64,000 nucleotides of DNA from an uncultured Spirochaetaceae bacterium. GTDB lineage: Bacteria > Spirochaetota > Spirochaetia > Sphaerochaetales > Sphaerochaetaceae. The position numbers and the translations under genes were made by a program. The notes under the pieces were generated by a model, which did no database searches, had not been told where the DNA came from, and saw only the letters and a program-made list of their open reading frames with translations. Positions 44,231 to 52,882 of the stretch are shown here, piece by piece; within the stretch, counting starts at the first letter, position 1, and the number at the start of each line of letters is the position of its first letter. The stretch is taken from contig CALXLV010000016.1 in NCBI GenBank assembly GCA_944389295.1, positions 1 through 64,000 of the forward strand, given 5' to 3'.

Positions 44231-44380
44231 CGAAAAAGATATAACGCATATTTTCTGGAAAATAATTATATATCCATCATTTTATTTTGAATTTTCTGCG
44301 GACATTCCAATAATATGCGATTATGTTCTCATGCGGGGCGCTCAATGGCGGGGACGGCGCGTTTGGGTTATACTCGGAGC

Positions 44381-44575
44381 ATGAACAGACGCGATTCGAT
44401 CATATACAAAGTCTCCATGCTGCTGCTTGCGGCGGAGCTTCTGGTGACGATATTCACGATACTCCTGAAATCCGTCTCAGACAGATACCTTCTGGTCTCC
44501 GGCATCATAATACTCGTGACGATGGCGTGCACGGTGTACGGTTTCGTGAGAAAGCAGATGGAGAGAAGAGGATAG
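44381..44575 (+). CDS. Small two-helix membrane protein
   Basis: The 64-residue protein has two hydrophobic helices (VSMLLLAAELLVTIFTILL and YLLVSGIIILVTMACTVYGF) and short charged ends. No family was recognised. ATG 44381 is preceded by CGGAGC and by TATACT six bases upstream, so either a weak ribosome-binding site or leaderless start would serve. It ends one base before the receiver/PEP-synthase-like gene, which suggests a functional or at least transcriptional link. Confidence 0.6.
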   Translation: MNRRDSIIYKVSMLLLAAELLVTIFTILLKSVSDRYLLVSGIIILVTMACTVYGFVRKQMERRG

Positions 44576-44576
44576 C

Positions 44577-47492
44577 ATGTACCTTCTCGATCCGACATGG
44601 CTGCCATTTTCAAACCTGATGCTGCGGCATGTCTACAGCGTTCTCCTCATCTGCTCAGACTACGACAGGTTCATGCTCGAGGAGGACGGCAGGGTCGAGG
44701 AGGAGCTCTACAAGGAATATACGGCGCTCGGTCTTTCTACGCCGCCAAAGATCACGCATGCATCAAACGAAACGGATGCGCTGGCGATGATAGACTCACT
44801 TCCGTTCGATCTCGTGATCTCAATGCTCGATCTTGGTTCCGACAGGGTTGAGGGGCTTGCAAAGGCGATAAAGGAGAAAAAGCCTTCGATGCCCGTGATA
44901 GCCCTCTCCCCCTCTCCCGACCACAGGAAGGCGAAGGAGCTCAGGGGAGAGAACTGCCCGTACATAGATTACCTCTTCTACTGGCAGGGCAACGCCGCGC
45001 TCTTTCTGGCGATGGTCAAGCTCATCGAGGACAGGATGAACGCGGATCATGACACAAACGAGGCGGATGTACAGGTCATAGTGCTCGTCGAGGATTCTGT
45101 GAGGTTCATCTCATCATACCTGCCTGAGATGTATCTCTGCCTTATAAAGCAGAACAGACTCTCAATTCTTGAGGCGCTGAATGACTGGGGAAAGACGCTG
45201 AGGATGAGGGGACGTCCGAAAATCCTCCTTGCCACCGACTTCAGCGAGGCATGGGAGATATATGAGCGCTACAGGGACAACATACTCGGCGTTATAACCG
45301 ACATCAACTTCCCCTCCCCCAAAGGTACGGATGGCGCGGGGCTGAGGCTTGCGAGGAGGATAAAGGAGGACAACCCGGAGGTACGCATACTCATCCAGAG
45401 CACCGAGGAGAAGAACAGGAAGGAGGCTGGAGAGGCAGGAGCAGACTTTCTGTGGAAGCTCTCGCCGACAATACTGCAGGACCTTGAGAAGTACTTCCTC
45501 TCCTCATACAACTTCGGGCCGTTCATCTTCATCGATCCGGAGAGCGGGAAGGAGATAAGCCGCGCCAATACGATGAAGGAGGTACAGGAGACGCTCCGCA
45601 CCCTTCCCCTCCCCTCATTCCGCTACCACTCGAAGCGCAACGACTTCTCACGCTGGCTCAGGGCCCAGTCGCTGTACATGCTCGCCTCAAAGATAAAGAA
45701 CATAAATCTCGACTCCGGCATGACGGACGAGGAGACAAGGGATCTCCTCTACAGAACGATAAGGGACTACAGGGCCGAGAGGACAAGGGGCGTAATCGCG
45801 GAGTTCACACCATCCTCATACGATGACACGGTGCTCTTCGCCAGAATCGGGAAAGGCTCGCTCGGAGGAAAAGGAAGGGGTCTTGCGTTCATAGCAATGG
45901 AAATGAAGGCAAGCGGAATAAGGCAGAAATATCCTTCCGTCTATCTCTCCATCCCCCGCACCATAGTGATAACCACCGAGCTTTTCGATGAGTTCATGGC
46001 GGAGAACTCATTCTCTGACCTCTCCTTTGCAGAGAAGGATGACAGTGATATCCTCTCTCTCTTCCTCTCAGGAGAGATTCCAGCAGGGCTCAGAGAGGAC
46101 CTGAAAGCGATACTCAGAATCGTGAAAAAACCGCTTTCCGTACGCTCCTCATCACTTCTGGAGGATTCACACTTCCAGCCTTTCGCCGGTGTCTACCAGA
46201 CCTCGATGATCGCAAACACGGGAAGCGATGAGAAACGCCTTGCCGAACTTGAGATGGCAGTCAAGACGGTCTGGGCATCAACTTATTTCAGCACCGCACG
46301 GGAATATCTGAGAAGCACTCTCCACTCGCTTGAGGAAGAGAAGATGGCCGTGATAATCCAGCAGGTGACAGGTTCTGACCATGGAGGTTTCTGGTATCCA
46401 AACGTAGCGGGTGTCGCGAGATCGCTGAACTACTACCCTGTTCCGGGGCAGAAGGCCGAGGACGGCGTGGGAATGCTCTCGTTCGGACTGGGGAAGATGA
46501 TCGTGGATGAGGGAACGGCGTTCCGGTTCTGTCCGGCAAAGCCAAGGAAACCCTCAGACTCGCTCTCAGGGGAGTCATCATCGCAGGAGAGCTTCTTCGC
46601 GCTTGATCTCTCCGGCAGCTTCGATCCCCTCACAAACACAGACAACCTTGTGAGAAAGAACATCGACGGAGAGACGGAGCGTTTTCCGAAGGCGTTCAGA
46701 GGCATAGCTTCCACACTCGACATGAACACGGGAATGCTCTCCGAATCGATGCGCACCGAGGGCATGAGGATTCTGACGTTCAACGGGATACTCAAATATG
46801 AGATGCTGCCCCTCGCCCCGATCATAGACGACATGCTCAAGCTCGGTTCCAACGCGATGGCGGAGCCTGTGGAGATAGAGTTCGCGGTGGACACCGAGCA
46901 CAGCGGACGGCCGGACTTCTCAATACTGCAGATAAGGCCGATATCGGGGACGGCAGGATACTCAAGCATCCCTGTAACCGATGAGGACAGGGAAAAAGCT
47001 CTTATTTATGCCGAGAAAGTCATGGGGAACGGTGTTGCCGATGATATCAGGGACATCATCACGATAAAGCCGGAAGCGTTCAGGGCCAGTAAGATGACTG
47101 AGATGGCGAGGGAGCTTGAAATTCTGAACAGCGGCATCGACAGCCTCTATGTGCTTGTCGCAGCAGGACGCCTCGGCTCATCAGACAGATGGCTCGGCAT
47201 TCCGTGCACATGGTCGCAGATATCACGGGCCCATGTGATAGTCGAGACAGGAGTGAAGGAGCTGCAGGTGGAGCCCAGCCAGGGAACGCACTTCTTCCAG
47301 AACATGACATCACTGGGCTGCATCTATCTCACCATCAATCCGGTGTACGGGGACGGAATATTCAGATACGAGAAAATTGCATCGATGGAGATTGTCAGGG
47401 AAACCGAGCACTTCATCCATGTGAGAAGCGAAAAACCGCTTATAATAAAAGCCAGCGGTCTCGATGGCAGGGCCGTCATAAGGAAGGAATGA
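44577..47492 (+). CDS. Receiver-domain / PEP-synthase ATP-grasp fusion protein
   Basis: The 971-residue protein begins with one or two receiver-like domains (about 15-150 and 155-315; the second has LATDFSE...GVITDINFPSPKGTDGAGL with a plausible phospho-Asp and ILIQSTEE) and continues with the ATP-grasp domain of PEP synthase/pyruvate phosphate dikinase (IGKGSLGGKGRGLAF near 420-435, VRSSSLLEDSHFQPFAG near 520-536). The phosphohistidine domain and the PEP-binding barrel of true PEP synthase are absent, so it cannot catalyse the full reaction alone. It may be a phosphotransfer regulator. ATG 44577 has GAGGATAGC upstream; the alcohol dehydrogenase gene follows by 1 base. Confidence 0.75.
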   Translation: MYLLDPTWLPFSNLMLRHVYSVLLICSDYDRFMLEEDGRVEEELYKEYTALGLSTPPKITHASNETDALAMIDSLPFDLVISMLDLGSDRVEGLAKAIKEKKPSMPVIALSPSPDHRKAKELRGENCPYIDYLFYWQGNAALFLAMVKLIEDRMNADHDTNEADVQVIVLVEDSVRFISSYLPEMYLCLIKQNRLSILEALNDWGKTLRMRGRPKILLATDFSEAWEIYERYRDNILGVITDINFPSPKGTDGAGLRLARRIKEDNPEVRILIQSTEEKNRKEAGEAGADFLWKLSPTILQDLEKYFLSSYNFGPFIFIDPESGKEISRANTMKEVQETLRTLPLPSFRYHSKRNDFSRWLRAQSLYMLASKIKNINLDSGMTDEETRDLLYRTIRDYRAERTRGVIAEFTPSSYDDTVLFARIGKGSLGGKGRGLAFIAMEMKASGIRQKYPSVYLSIPRTIVITTELFDEFMAENSFSDLSFAEKDDSDILSLFLSGEIPAGLREDLKAILRIVKKPLSVRSSSLLEDSHFQPFAGVYQTSMIANTGSDEKRLAELEMAVKTVWASTYFSTAREYLRSTLHSLEEEKMAVIIQQVTGSDHGGFWYPNVAGVARSLNYYPVPGQKAEDGVGMLSFGLGKMIVDEGTAFRFCPAKPRKPSDSLSGESSSQESFFALDLSGSFDPLTNTDNLVRKNIDGETERFPKAFRGIASTLDMNTGMLSESMRTEGMRILTFNGILKYEMLPLAPIIDDMLKLGSNAMAEPVEIEFAVDTEHSGRPDFSILQIRPISGTAGYSSIPVTDEDREKALIYAEKVMGNGVADDIRDIITIKPEAFRASKMTEMARELEILNSGIDSLYVLVAAGRLGSSDRWLGIPCTWSQISRAHVIVETGVKELQVEPSQGTHFFQNMTSLGCIYLTINPVYGDGIFRYEKIASMEIVRETEHFIHVRSEKPLIIKASGLDGRAVIRKE

Positions 47493-47493
47493 G

Positions 47494-48672
47494 ATGACAT
47501 CATCGCTTTACACGCCGACGCGCGTCACTCTCGGAAGAGGAGCAGAGGACGCTTTAGGAGATGAACTCAGGAAGGACGGGGCAAAGAAAGTCCTGATCCA
47601 CTACGGCTCGGACCGCATCATAGACAGCGGCCTGATGAAGAGGGCCACCGACCAGCTCGACAGGGAAGGAATCGGATACGTCCTTCTCGGCGGAGTCAAA
47701 CCCAATCCGAGGCTCTCCCTTGTCAGGGAAGGCATAGAACTCGGCAGAAAAGAGAGCATTGATTACATCGTCGCCATAGGCGGCGGCTCGGCAATAGACA
47801 GCGCCAAGGCGATAGCATACGGACTTTACAACGACGGCGATGTCTGGGACTTCTACACAGGCGACAGAGTTCCGGAGGGAGCCCTGCCCGTGGGAGTGAT
47901 TCTCACCCTCGCAGCCACAGGATCTGAGATGAGCAACAGTTCCGTAATATCAAACGAGGACGGCGGCCTCAAGCGCGGCTGCAACACCGACTACGGCCGT
48001 CCGAAATTCGCCCTCCTCGACCCGGAGCTGACATTCTCCGTGCCGCCCTATCAGACTTCATGCGGAACGGCGGACATGATGATGCATACAATCGAGAGAT
48101 TTTTCCACTCCGGCGCCTCCCTCGATCTCACCGATGATCTCTCCATCGCGCTCATCAGGAACATCACCGTGAACGGAGAGAAGGCGCTGCAGAATCCGAA
48201 CTGCTATGAGGCGAGGAAGAACCTGATGTGGGCATCTTCGCTTGCGCACAACGGGCTTACGCAGATGGGCAACGAGCAGAGGGGCGACTGGGCGTGTCAT
48301 CAGATGGAGCATGAGCTTTCAGGAATGTTCGATGTGGCGCACGGCGCCGGTCTTACCGCGATATGGGGAACATGGGCGCGCTATGTCTATCTTGATTATC
48401 CTGAGCGCTTCGCAAAGCTGGGAGCGGGAGTATTCGGCATAAAGCGCACAGGTTCTCCAGAGAACGATGCGGCAGCATCCATAAAGGCCTTCGAGGACTA
48501 TTTCAGGAAAATCCATATGCCCGTCAGCCTCAGGGAGCTGGGGATAAACCCCTCAGACAAGCAGCTTGACGAGCTTGCCGACAAGGCAGTTTTCTTCGGC
48601 AAGCGCACTCTGGGAGCGTTCAAGGTTCTTCAGAGGGACGATATAAGAGAGATATACAGACTGGCAAGGTAA
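47494..48672 (+). CDS. Iron-containing alcohol dehydrogenase (butanol-dehydrogenase type)
   Basis: The 392-residue protein belongs to the type III (Fe) alcohol dehydrogenases, BDH/YqhD branch. It has the nucleotide-binding AIGGGSAIDSAKAIA (about 90-104), ATGSEMSNSSVI, metal ligands in TADMMMHTIERFF, HQMEHELSG and FDVAHGAGLTAI. It would reduce an aldehyde with NAD(P)H, regenerating cofactor in fermentation. The start has AAGGAATGAG upstream and lies one base after the preceding gene, so the two are co-transcribed. A strong terminator follows. Confidence 0.92.
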   Translation: MTSSLYTPTRVTLGRGAEDALGDELRKDGAKKVLIHYGSDRIIDSGLMKRATDQLDREGIGYVLLGGVKPNPRLSLVREGIELGRKESIDYIVAIGGGSAIDSAKAIAYGLYNDGDVWDFYTGDRVPEGALPVGVILTLAATGSEMSNSSVISNEDGGLKRGCNTDYGRPKFALLDPELTFSVPPYQTSCGTADMMMHTIERFFHSGASLDLTDDLSIALIRNITVNGEKALQNPNCYEARKNLMWASSLAHNGLTQMGNEQRGDWACHQMEHELSGMFDVAHGAGLTAIWGTWARYVYLDYPERFAKLGAGVFGIKRTGSPENDAAASIKAFEDYFRKIHMPVSLRELGINPSDKQLDELADKAVFFGKRTLGAFKVLQRDDIREIYRLAR

Positions 48673-48684
48673 TGCCTGAAACTG

Positions 48685-48715
48685 CTCCCGTGGCCGGAAA
48701 GCCATGGGAGTTTTT
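48685..48715 (+). terminator. Rho-independent terminator after the alcohol dehydrogenase gene
   Basis: A 9-bp stem CTCCCGTGG / CCATGGGAG (one G-T pair) with an 8-base loop is followed by TTTTT. Confidence 0.85.
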
Positions 48716-48788
48716 GCTGCAGCCGGAAGCGCTGATATAACGCATAGCAGACGTTATCGGCAGGAATGATTAATAAACGAAAACTGGC

Positions 48789-48836
48789 TCTGAAACGGAC
48801 TTTTTTCAGGTTTTTGCTGGTTTTGTCCGTTTCAGA
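48789..48836. repeat. Palindromic repeat, downstream copy
   Basis: TCTGAAACGGAC (48789-48800) and GTCCGTTTCAGA (48825-48836) are perfect 12-base inverted arms separated by 24 bases. The stop codon of the AAA ATPase gene lies inside the right arm. A nearly identical pair occurs upstream of the same gene. Confidence 0.9.
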
Positions 48837-50082
48837 AACGTTTTCCATCTCTAATAAATTTTGCAAGATTCTCATGGATAATTCCATTACGCTTCTGCTG
48901 CAGAGAATCAAGAGTCAGCAGATATTTCGGGTAATTATCCTTTATTGATTCCAGTGAACGATACTCGCGATTTTCGGTTTTTTCATCTCCGGTAAAGATA
49001 TACATCGCAACCTGTACATATGAATAATCCAAAGAAGGGCTGCGCAAGATAAAATCAACCTCAAGACTTCCTATTTTACCGACACTGACCTTATATCCGA
49101 GACTTCTTGCATATTGATATACAATATTCTCAAGTACAGGACCATATGGAATGCGGTTATCCGTATTGCGCAGAAAATAGAAACTCAGATCAGAAAGATA
49201 GTATTTTTCACCGCCTTTCAACGAACGTTTGCTCTTCAAATCAAAACGCGTACACTTAGAAATAATCCTGAGATTCTCAAGCTGTTCAATATACCTGTAA
49301 ATGGTTTCCTTCCTCACCTTTTCGCCAAGAATCCCATTCAGATGATTGACTATATTATCAACAGAAAGAGTACAGCCGAAATTATTGATTACAAACTGCA
49401 TAATCAGATCGAAAAGCCGTTTCTTCCTTATTCTCCTGTTCCCCTTCACATCCTTATCGAATATTTCATTCACGACATTCTGGACATAGAAACGTTTTTC
49501 CTCAAGGCCATCGTAGTTTACGGCATAAGGGAATCCGCCTTCGAGAATATATGACCTCAGTTCATCCTCTATGTTCAGGCTTATGTTCTTCCCGACAAAA
49601 CTTTTCATGCCTATGTATTCATCGAATGTGAGCGTTGTCATATTCACTTCAAGGTATCGCCCTGTCAGTTTGGTGACGAGTTCGCCGGAAAGGAGATACG
49701 AGTTGCTGCCTGTTATGAATATAGAATAATCTCCATCTTCCCTGTATGCATTAAGACTCTCTTCAAAACCGACGGCATTCTGTACCTCATCAATGAACAG
49801 ATACTTTCTGCCACGTATCTTATCAGAAGCCTCATCAATGGCGCGTTCAAGCGCCGCAGCATTTCTAATATGTCTGTACGGCCGTCTGTCAAGATTGATA
49901 CCGATGATATTGGATTTCGCAACGCCCTTTTCCAGAAGTTCTTCCTGTATCATAAGAAGCAAAGATGACTTCCCGCATCTGCGTACACCTGTAACCACCT
50001 TGATCATCTCGGTGTCATCATAAAAAGGCCGGAGAATCTTCAAATACTTTTCTCTTGGATAAAGTCTCTTTGTTTCTGTCAT
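48832..50082 (-). CDS. AAA ATPase with DUF4143 C-terminal domain
   Basis: The 416-residue protein is of the archaeal-ATPase/DUF4143 family. It shows Walker A GVRRCGKSSL (32-41), Walker B KYLFIDEVQNA (93-103), sensor-like FITGSNSYLLSGEL, and a C-terminal nuclease-fold-like DUF4143 (KYYLSDLSFYFLRNT, LENIVYQYARSLGYKV, EVDFILR). The family is widespread in host-associated anaerobes, often in many copies, with unknown function. The gene is AT-richer than its neighbours and is bracketed by two copies of the same palindrome. The -35 lies inside the upstream palindrome and the -10 (TATATT) six bases before ATG, so the message looks leaderless. Confidence 0.9.
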   Translation of the reverse strand: MTETKRLYPREKYLKILRPFYDDTEMIKVVTGVRRCGKSSLLLMIQEELLEKGVAKSNIIGINLDRRPYRHIRNAAALERAIDEASDKIRGRKYLFIDEVQNAVGFEESLNAYREDGDYSIFITGSNSYLLSGELVTKLTGRYLEVNMTTLTFDEYIGMKSFVGKNISLNIEDELRSYILEGGFPYAVNYDGLEEKRFYVQNVVNEIFDKDVKGNRRIRKKRLFDLIMQFVINNFGCTLSVDNIVNHLNGILGEKVRKETIYRYIEQLENLRIISKCTRFDLKSKRSLKGGEKYYLSDLSFYFLRNTDNRIPYGPVLENIVYQYARSLGYKVSVGKIGSLEVDFILRSPSLDYSYVQVAMYIFTGDEKTENREYRSLESIKDNYPKYLLTLDSLQQKRNGIIHENLAKFIRDGKRF

Positions 50083-50088
50083 ACTGAA

Positions 50089-50118
50089 AATATACTCTGA
50101 AACGGACTAAATTTGCAA
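50089..50118 (-). promoter_or_regulatory. Promoter of the AAA ATPase gene within the palindrome
   Basis: TTGCAA (50118-50113) lies in the palindrome loop, and TATATT (50094-50089) 18 bases further ends six bases before ATG 50082. One arm of the palindrome (50096-50108) fills the spacer, the position of a classical operator. Confidence 0.6.
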
Positions 50119-50143
50119 AAATTATTAGAAAGTCCGTTCCAGA
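50096..50143. repeat. Palindromic repeat, upstream copy
   Basis: TCTGAAACGGACT (50096-50108) and AGTCCGTTCCAGA (50131-50143) are 13-base inverted arms with one mismatch and a 22-base spacer. They match the copy at 48789-48836 in arm sequence and spacing, though not in spacer sequence. Confidence 0.9.
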
Positions 50144-50205
50144 AGGCATTTTGAAGAGCATCAAAGGCAAGAGAAGAGCCAGGAAACCGGGCTTCAATAG
50201 CTGTG

Positions 50206-50901
50206 TTAATATGCCTGCACTCTCTCCAGAAACCACTCCCAGAGCGATGTATGAGGAGGATCGGCAACGATCGTGACCCGCTCCTTCTTCACAGGGTGGA
50301 TAAAGGAAACCCTGCGAGCATGAAGGCATATGCCTCCGTCAGGATTGGAGCGCGCCGCACCGTATTTGAGGTCGCCTTTGATATGCACGCCGATGGCGGC
50401 AAGCTGGGCCCTTATCTGATGGTGCCTTCCGGTGTGGAGATCAATCTCCAGAAGATGATAGTTGTCGGAAGAGGCAATGAGACGGTACGAGAGCTTCGCG
50501 ATCTTGGAGCCCTTCCGCTCCTTTGACGATGCGATGCTCCTGTTCTGCACGCTGTCACGGGTGATATAATGAACAAGCTCGCCCTCCTCTCGCTCCGGCT
50601 TCCTGTCCACGATGGCCCAGTAAGTCTTTTTCACATCAGATGTGCGGAAGAGCGCGGTCATGCGGGAGAGAGCTTTGTCTGTGCGGCAGTAGACGACGAT
50701 TCCGGAAGTCGGACGGTCAAGCCTGTGAGGAATGCCGAGATAGACATTTCCAGGCTTGCCGAACGTCACCTTGAGATACTCCTTTACATCGTCTGCAAGA
50801 GTCCTGTCTCCGGTCTCATCTCCCTGCACAAGCTCCCCGGGCAGCTTGTTCACCGCTATCAAATGGTTGTCAATGTAGAGTATCCTCTCACTTCCTATCA
50901 T
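50206..50901 (-). CDS. RluA-family pseudouridine synthase
   Basis: The 231-residue enzyme isomerises uridine in rRNA or tRNA. It has the catalytic GIPHRLDRPTSGIVV motif (Asp in HRLDRPTSG near residue 61), LEIDLHTGRHHQIRAQLA and HARRVSFIHPV, all RluA-family hallmarks. The N-terminal S4 domain of RluD is absent, as in RluA and RluC-short forms. The target nucleotide cannot be read. It overlaps the end of parC by 14 bases and is the last gene of the parE-parC-rluA run. Confidence 0.92.
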   Translation of the reverse strand: MIGSERILYIDNHLIAVNKLPGELVQGDETGDRTLADDVKEYLKVTFGKPGNVYLGIPHRLDRPTSGIVVYCRTDKALSRMTALFRTSDVKKTYWAIVDRKPEREEGELVHYITRDSVQNRSIASSKERKGSKIAKLSYRLIASSDNYHLLEIDLHTGRHHQIRAQLAAIGVHIKGDLKYGAARSNPDGGICLHARRVSFIHPVKKERVTIVADPPHTSLWEWFLERVQAY

Positions 50902-52882
50902 CTATTCCATCCAGCAGCGTAGGTGCCGTCTCCTCAGTTGTGGAGGTATCCTTGGTCTGTCTCAGCGAAAGCGACTGGAGCTCCTTGCCGGTGAGCTTCT
51001 GCCCTGCGGCGGACGGCGACTTGTAGACTGGGAAATCCGCGAAGCGAACCGTATCCTCCAGTATCTTGTAGCCGTAGCCCGGCTTGAACTTCATCGAGAT
51101 GATCGCGGAGGGCCAGAGAGACATCTTCTTCACCTTCGCTTTCTCTCCTGACACGACCGAGTAGACCTTGTCCGTCGTGAACGATGAGATTCTGAAGCGC
51201 TTTATCTGATAGACGTTCTTGTCCCTGATGCGGTCGCGGTAGATCACGGTGAAGATTTCCTTCGAGATGATCTCCTTGTCCCCGTAGTTGATGTAGAAGA
51301 TGCCCTCGGTACCTATAAAGACCTTATCCTGAACCGCAACAACTCTGTACTCGCCGTTTGTTTTCATGTAGAAAACTTTGTCGAACGGACTGACTTTGAG
51401 CAGGGACTCCCCTGTCTTTATATTTGTTCCGAGGTATCCCGTCTCCTGATCATAGCGTATGTCAAGATTCCTTACGGCGACCTGCCTGACGTTCAGCGTC
51501 TGGAAGGATGATATCTCGGTCCTGCGGGAGAAGGCATCCCTGTCCACCATGCCCTCAAGCTCGGTGAGGCAGTCCTCGGCGTATTCGATGATATGGGAAA
51601 GGTGGTAGTCTATCTCCTTTATTCCTCCCTCTATCTCCGCAATCTCGGCCTTGTTCTTCTCGATGTCGAAGAGGCTTATGCGCCTGATGGGGATTTTGAG
51701 AAGCCTCTCTATATCCTCATCGGTAAGAGGCTCTCCTCCGACTTCGGCCATGAACGGCACGAACCCTTCGACGATTGTGCTTCTGACAGCCTCTGCAGTT
51801 TTCTCCGTCTCAATTCTCTTGTATATCCTCTCCTCGATGAAGATGCGCTCGAGAGTGCGTGCCCTGAGGCGCTCAAGAAGATGCTTTCTGTCATTCTCAA
51901 GCTCTGCCTGCAGAACCTCCACGAGATGCTTTGCGTGGAAGCGTATCATCTCCGTGACAGGTACAGCCTTCGGCAGACCGTCAACTATGACAAGAGGATT
52001 GACGGATATCTTCTTCTCGCAGTCTGTGGTGGCGTAGAGCACGTCTATCATGTCCTGCGAGTAGACGCCGCGCTGCCAGCATATCTCTATCTGGGCTTTC
52101 TCCGCCGTGTAGTCGCTGATCGATGCGATCTTGAGCCTTCCGGCGGCGTTCGCCTTCTCTATCGATGCGATCATCGCATCGCTCGTGACGCCGTAGGGAA
52201 GCTCCTCTATCACCAGCTTCTTGGGGTCCTCCGCGTTGAGGCGGGCCCTCACCGCGATCTTGCCCATGCCGTCGTTATACTCCGAGACATCCATGATGCC
52301 GCCGCCGGGGAAGTCAGGATATATCTCGAAAGCCTCTCCCCTCAAAGCCTTTTTCTCCGCCTCCAGAACCTCAAAGAGGTTATGGGGAAGAATCATCGTG
52401 GACATGCCTACTGCGATTCCCATTGTTCCCTGTATCACTACTACAGGTATCTTGGCGGGGAATACGACGGGCTCCTTGTTTCTGCCGTCGTAGGAATCGG
52501 CGTACTCCGTTATCTCGGGATTGTAAAGAACCTTCTTCGCAAACGGCTTCAGGCGGCACTCTATGTACCTTCCCGCCGCCGCGCCGTCGCCGGTTAGGAA
52601 GTTTCCGTAGTTTCCCTGCTTCTCTATGAAAAGCTCGGCGTTGGCGAGATTGACAAGAGCCTCGTAGATGGATGAATCGCCGTGGGGATGGTACTTCATC
52701 GCCGCTCCGACGACGTTCGCGACCTTCATGAAGCGGCCGTCGTCCATCTCGAAGAGAGTGTGCATTATGCGTCTCTGCACAGGTTTGAAGCCATCGACAA
52801 GATCAGGTATGGCCCTGTCCCTGACAACATATGATGCGTATTCGAGGAAATAGTTCCTGTAGAGTTTATCAGCCTGTGACAT
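50888..52882 (-). CDS. parC: Type IIA topoisomerase subunit A (ParC-like)
   Basis: The 664-residue protein is the DNA-cleaving subunit. It has the N-terminal DGFKPVQRRI, the winged-helix stretch KVANVVGAAMKYHPHGDSSI and the catalytic Tyr106 in AAGRYIECR. The C-terminal beta-pinwheel region is short and the GyrA box is not evident, which points to a topoisomerase IV rather than gyrase. It decatenates chromosomes with ParE. The gene overlaps parE by 14 bases upstream and rluA by 14 downstream. Its start has no strong ribosome-binding site, fitting translational coupling. Confidence 0.9.
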   Translation of the reverse strand: MSQADKLYRNYFLEYASYVVRDRAIPDLVDGFKPVQRRIMHTLFEMDDGRFMKVANVVGAAMKYHPHGDSSIYEALVNLANAELFIEKQGNYGNFLTGDGAAAGRYIECRLKPFAKKVLYNPEITEYADSYDGRNKEPVVFPAKIPVVVIQGTMGIAVGMSTMILPHNLFEVLEAEKKALRGEAFEIYPDFPGGGIMDVSEYNDGMGKIAVRARLNAEDPKKLVIEELPYGVTSDAMIASIEKANAAGRLKIASISDYTAEKAQIEICWQRGVYSQDMIDVLYATTDCEKKISVNPLVIVDGLPKAVPVTEMIRFHAKHLVEVLQAELENDRKHLLERLRARTLERIFIEERIYKRIETEKTAEAVRSTIVEGFVPFMAEVGGEPLTDEDIERLLKIPIRRISLFDIEKNKAEIAEIEGGIKEIDYHLSHIIEYAEDCLTELEGMVDRDAFSRRTEISSFQTLNVRQVAVRNLDIRYDQETGYLGTNIKTGESLLKVSPFDKVFYMKTNGEYRVVAVQDKVFIGTEGIFYINYGDKEIISKEIFTVIYRDRIRDKNVYQIKRFRISSFTTDKVYSVVSGEKAKVKKMSLWPSAIISMKFKPGYGYKILEDTVRFADFPVYKSPSAAGQKLTGKELQSLSLRQTKDTSTTEETAPTLLDGIDDRK

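Noticed and set aside
44577-47492. Full phosphoenolpyruvate synthase
   Set aside because: No phosphohistidine TxHAA motif or PEP-binding barrel follows the ATP-grasp domain; the protein ends shortly after it.
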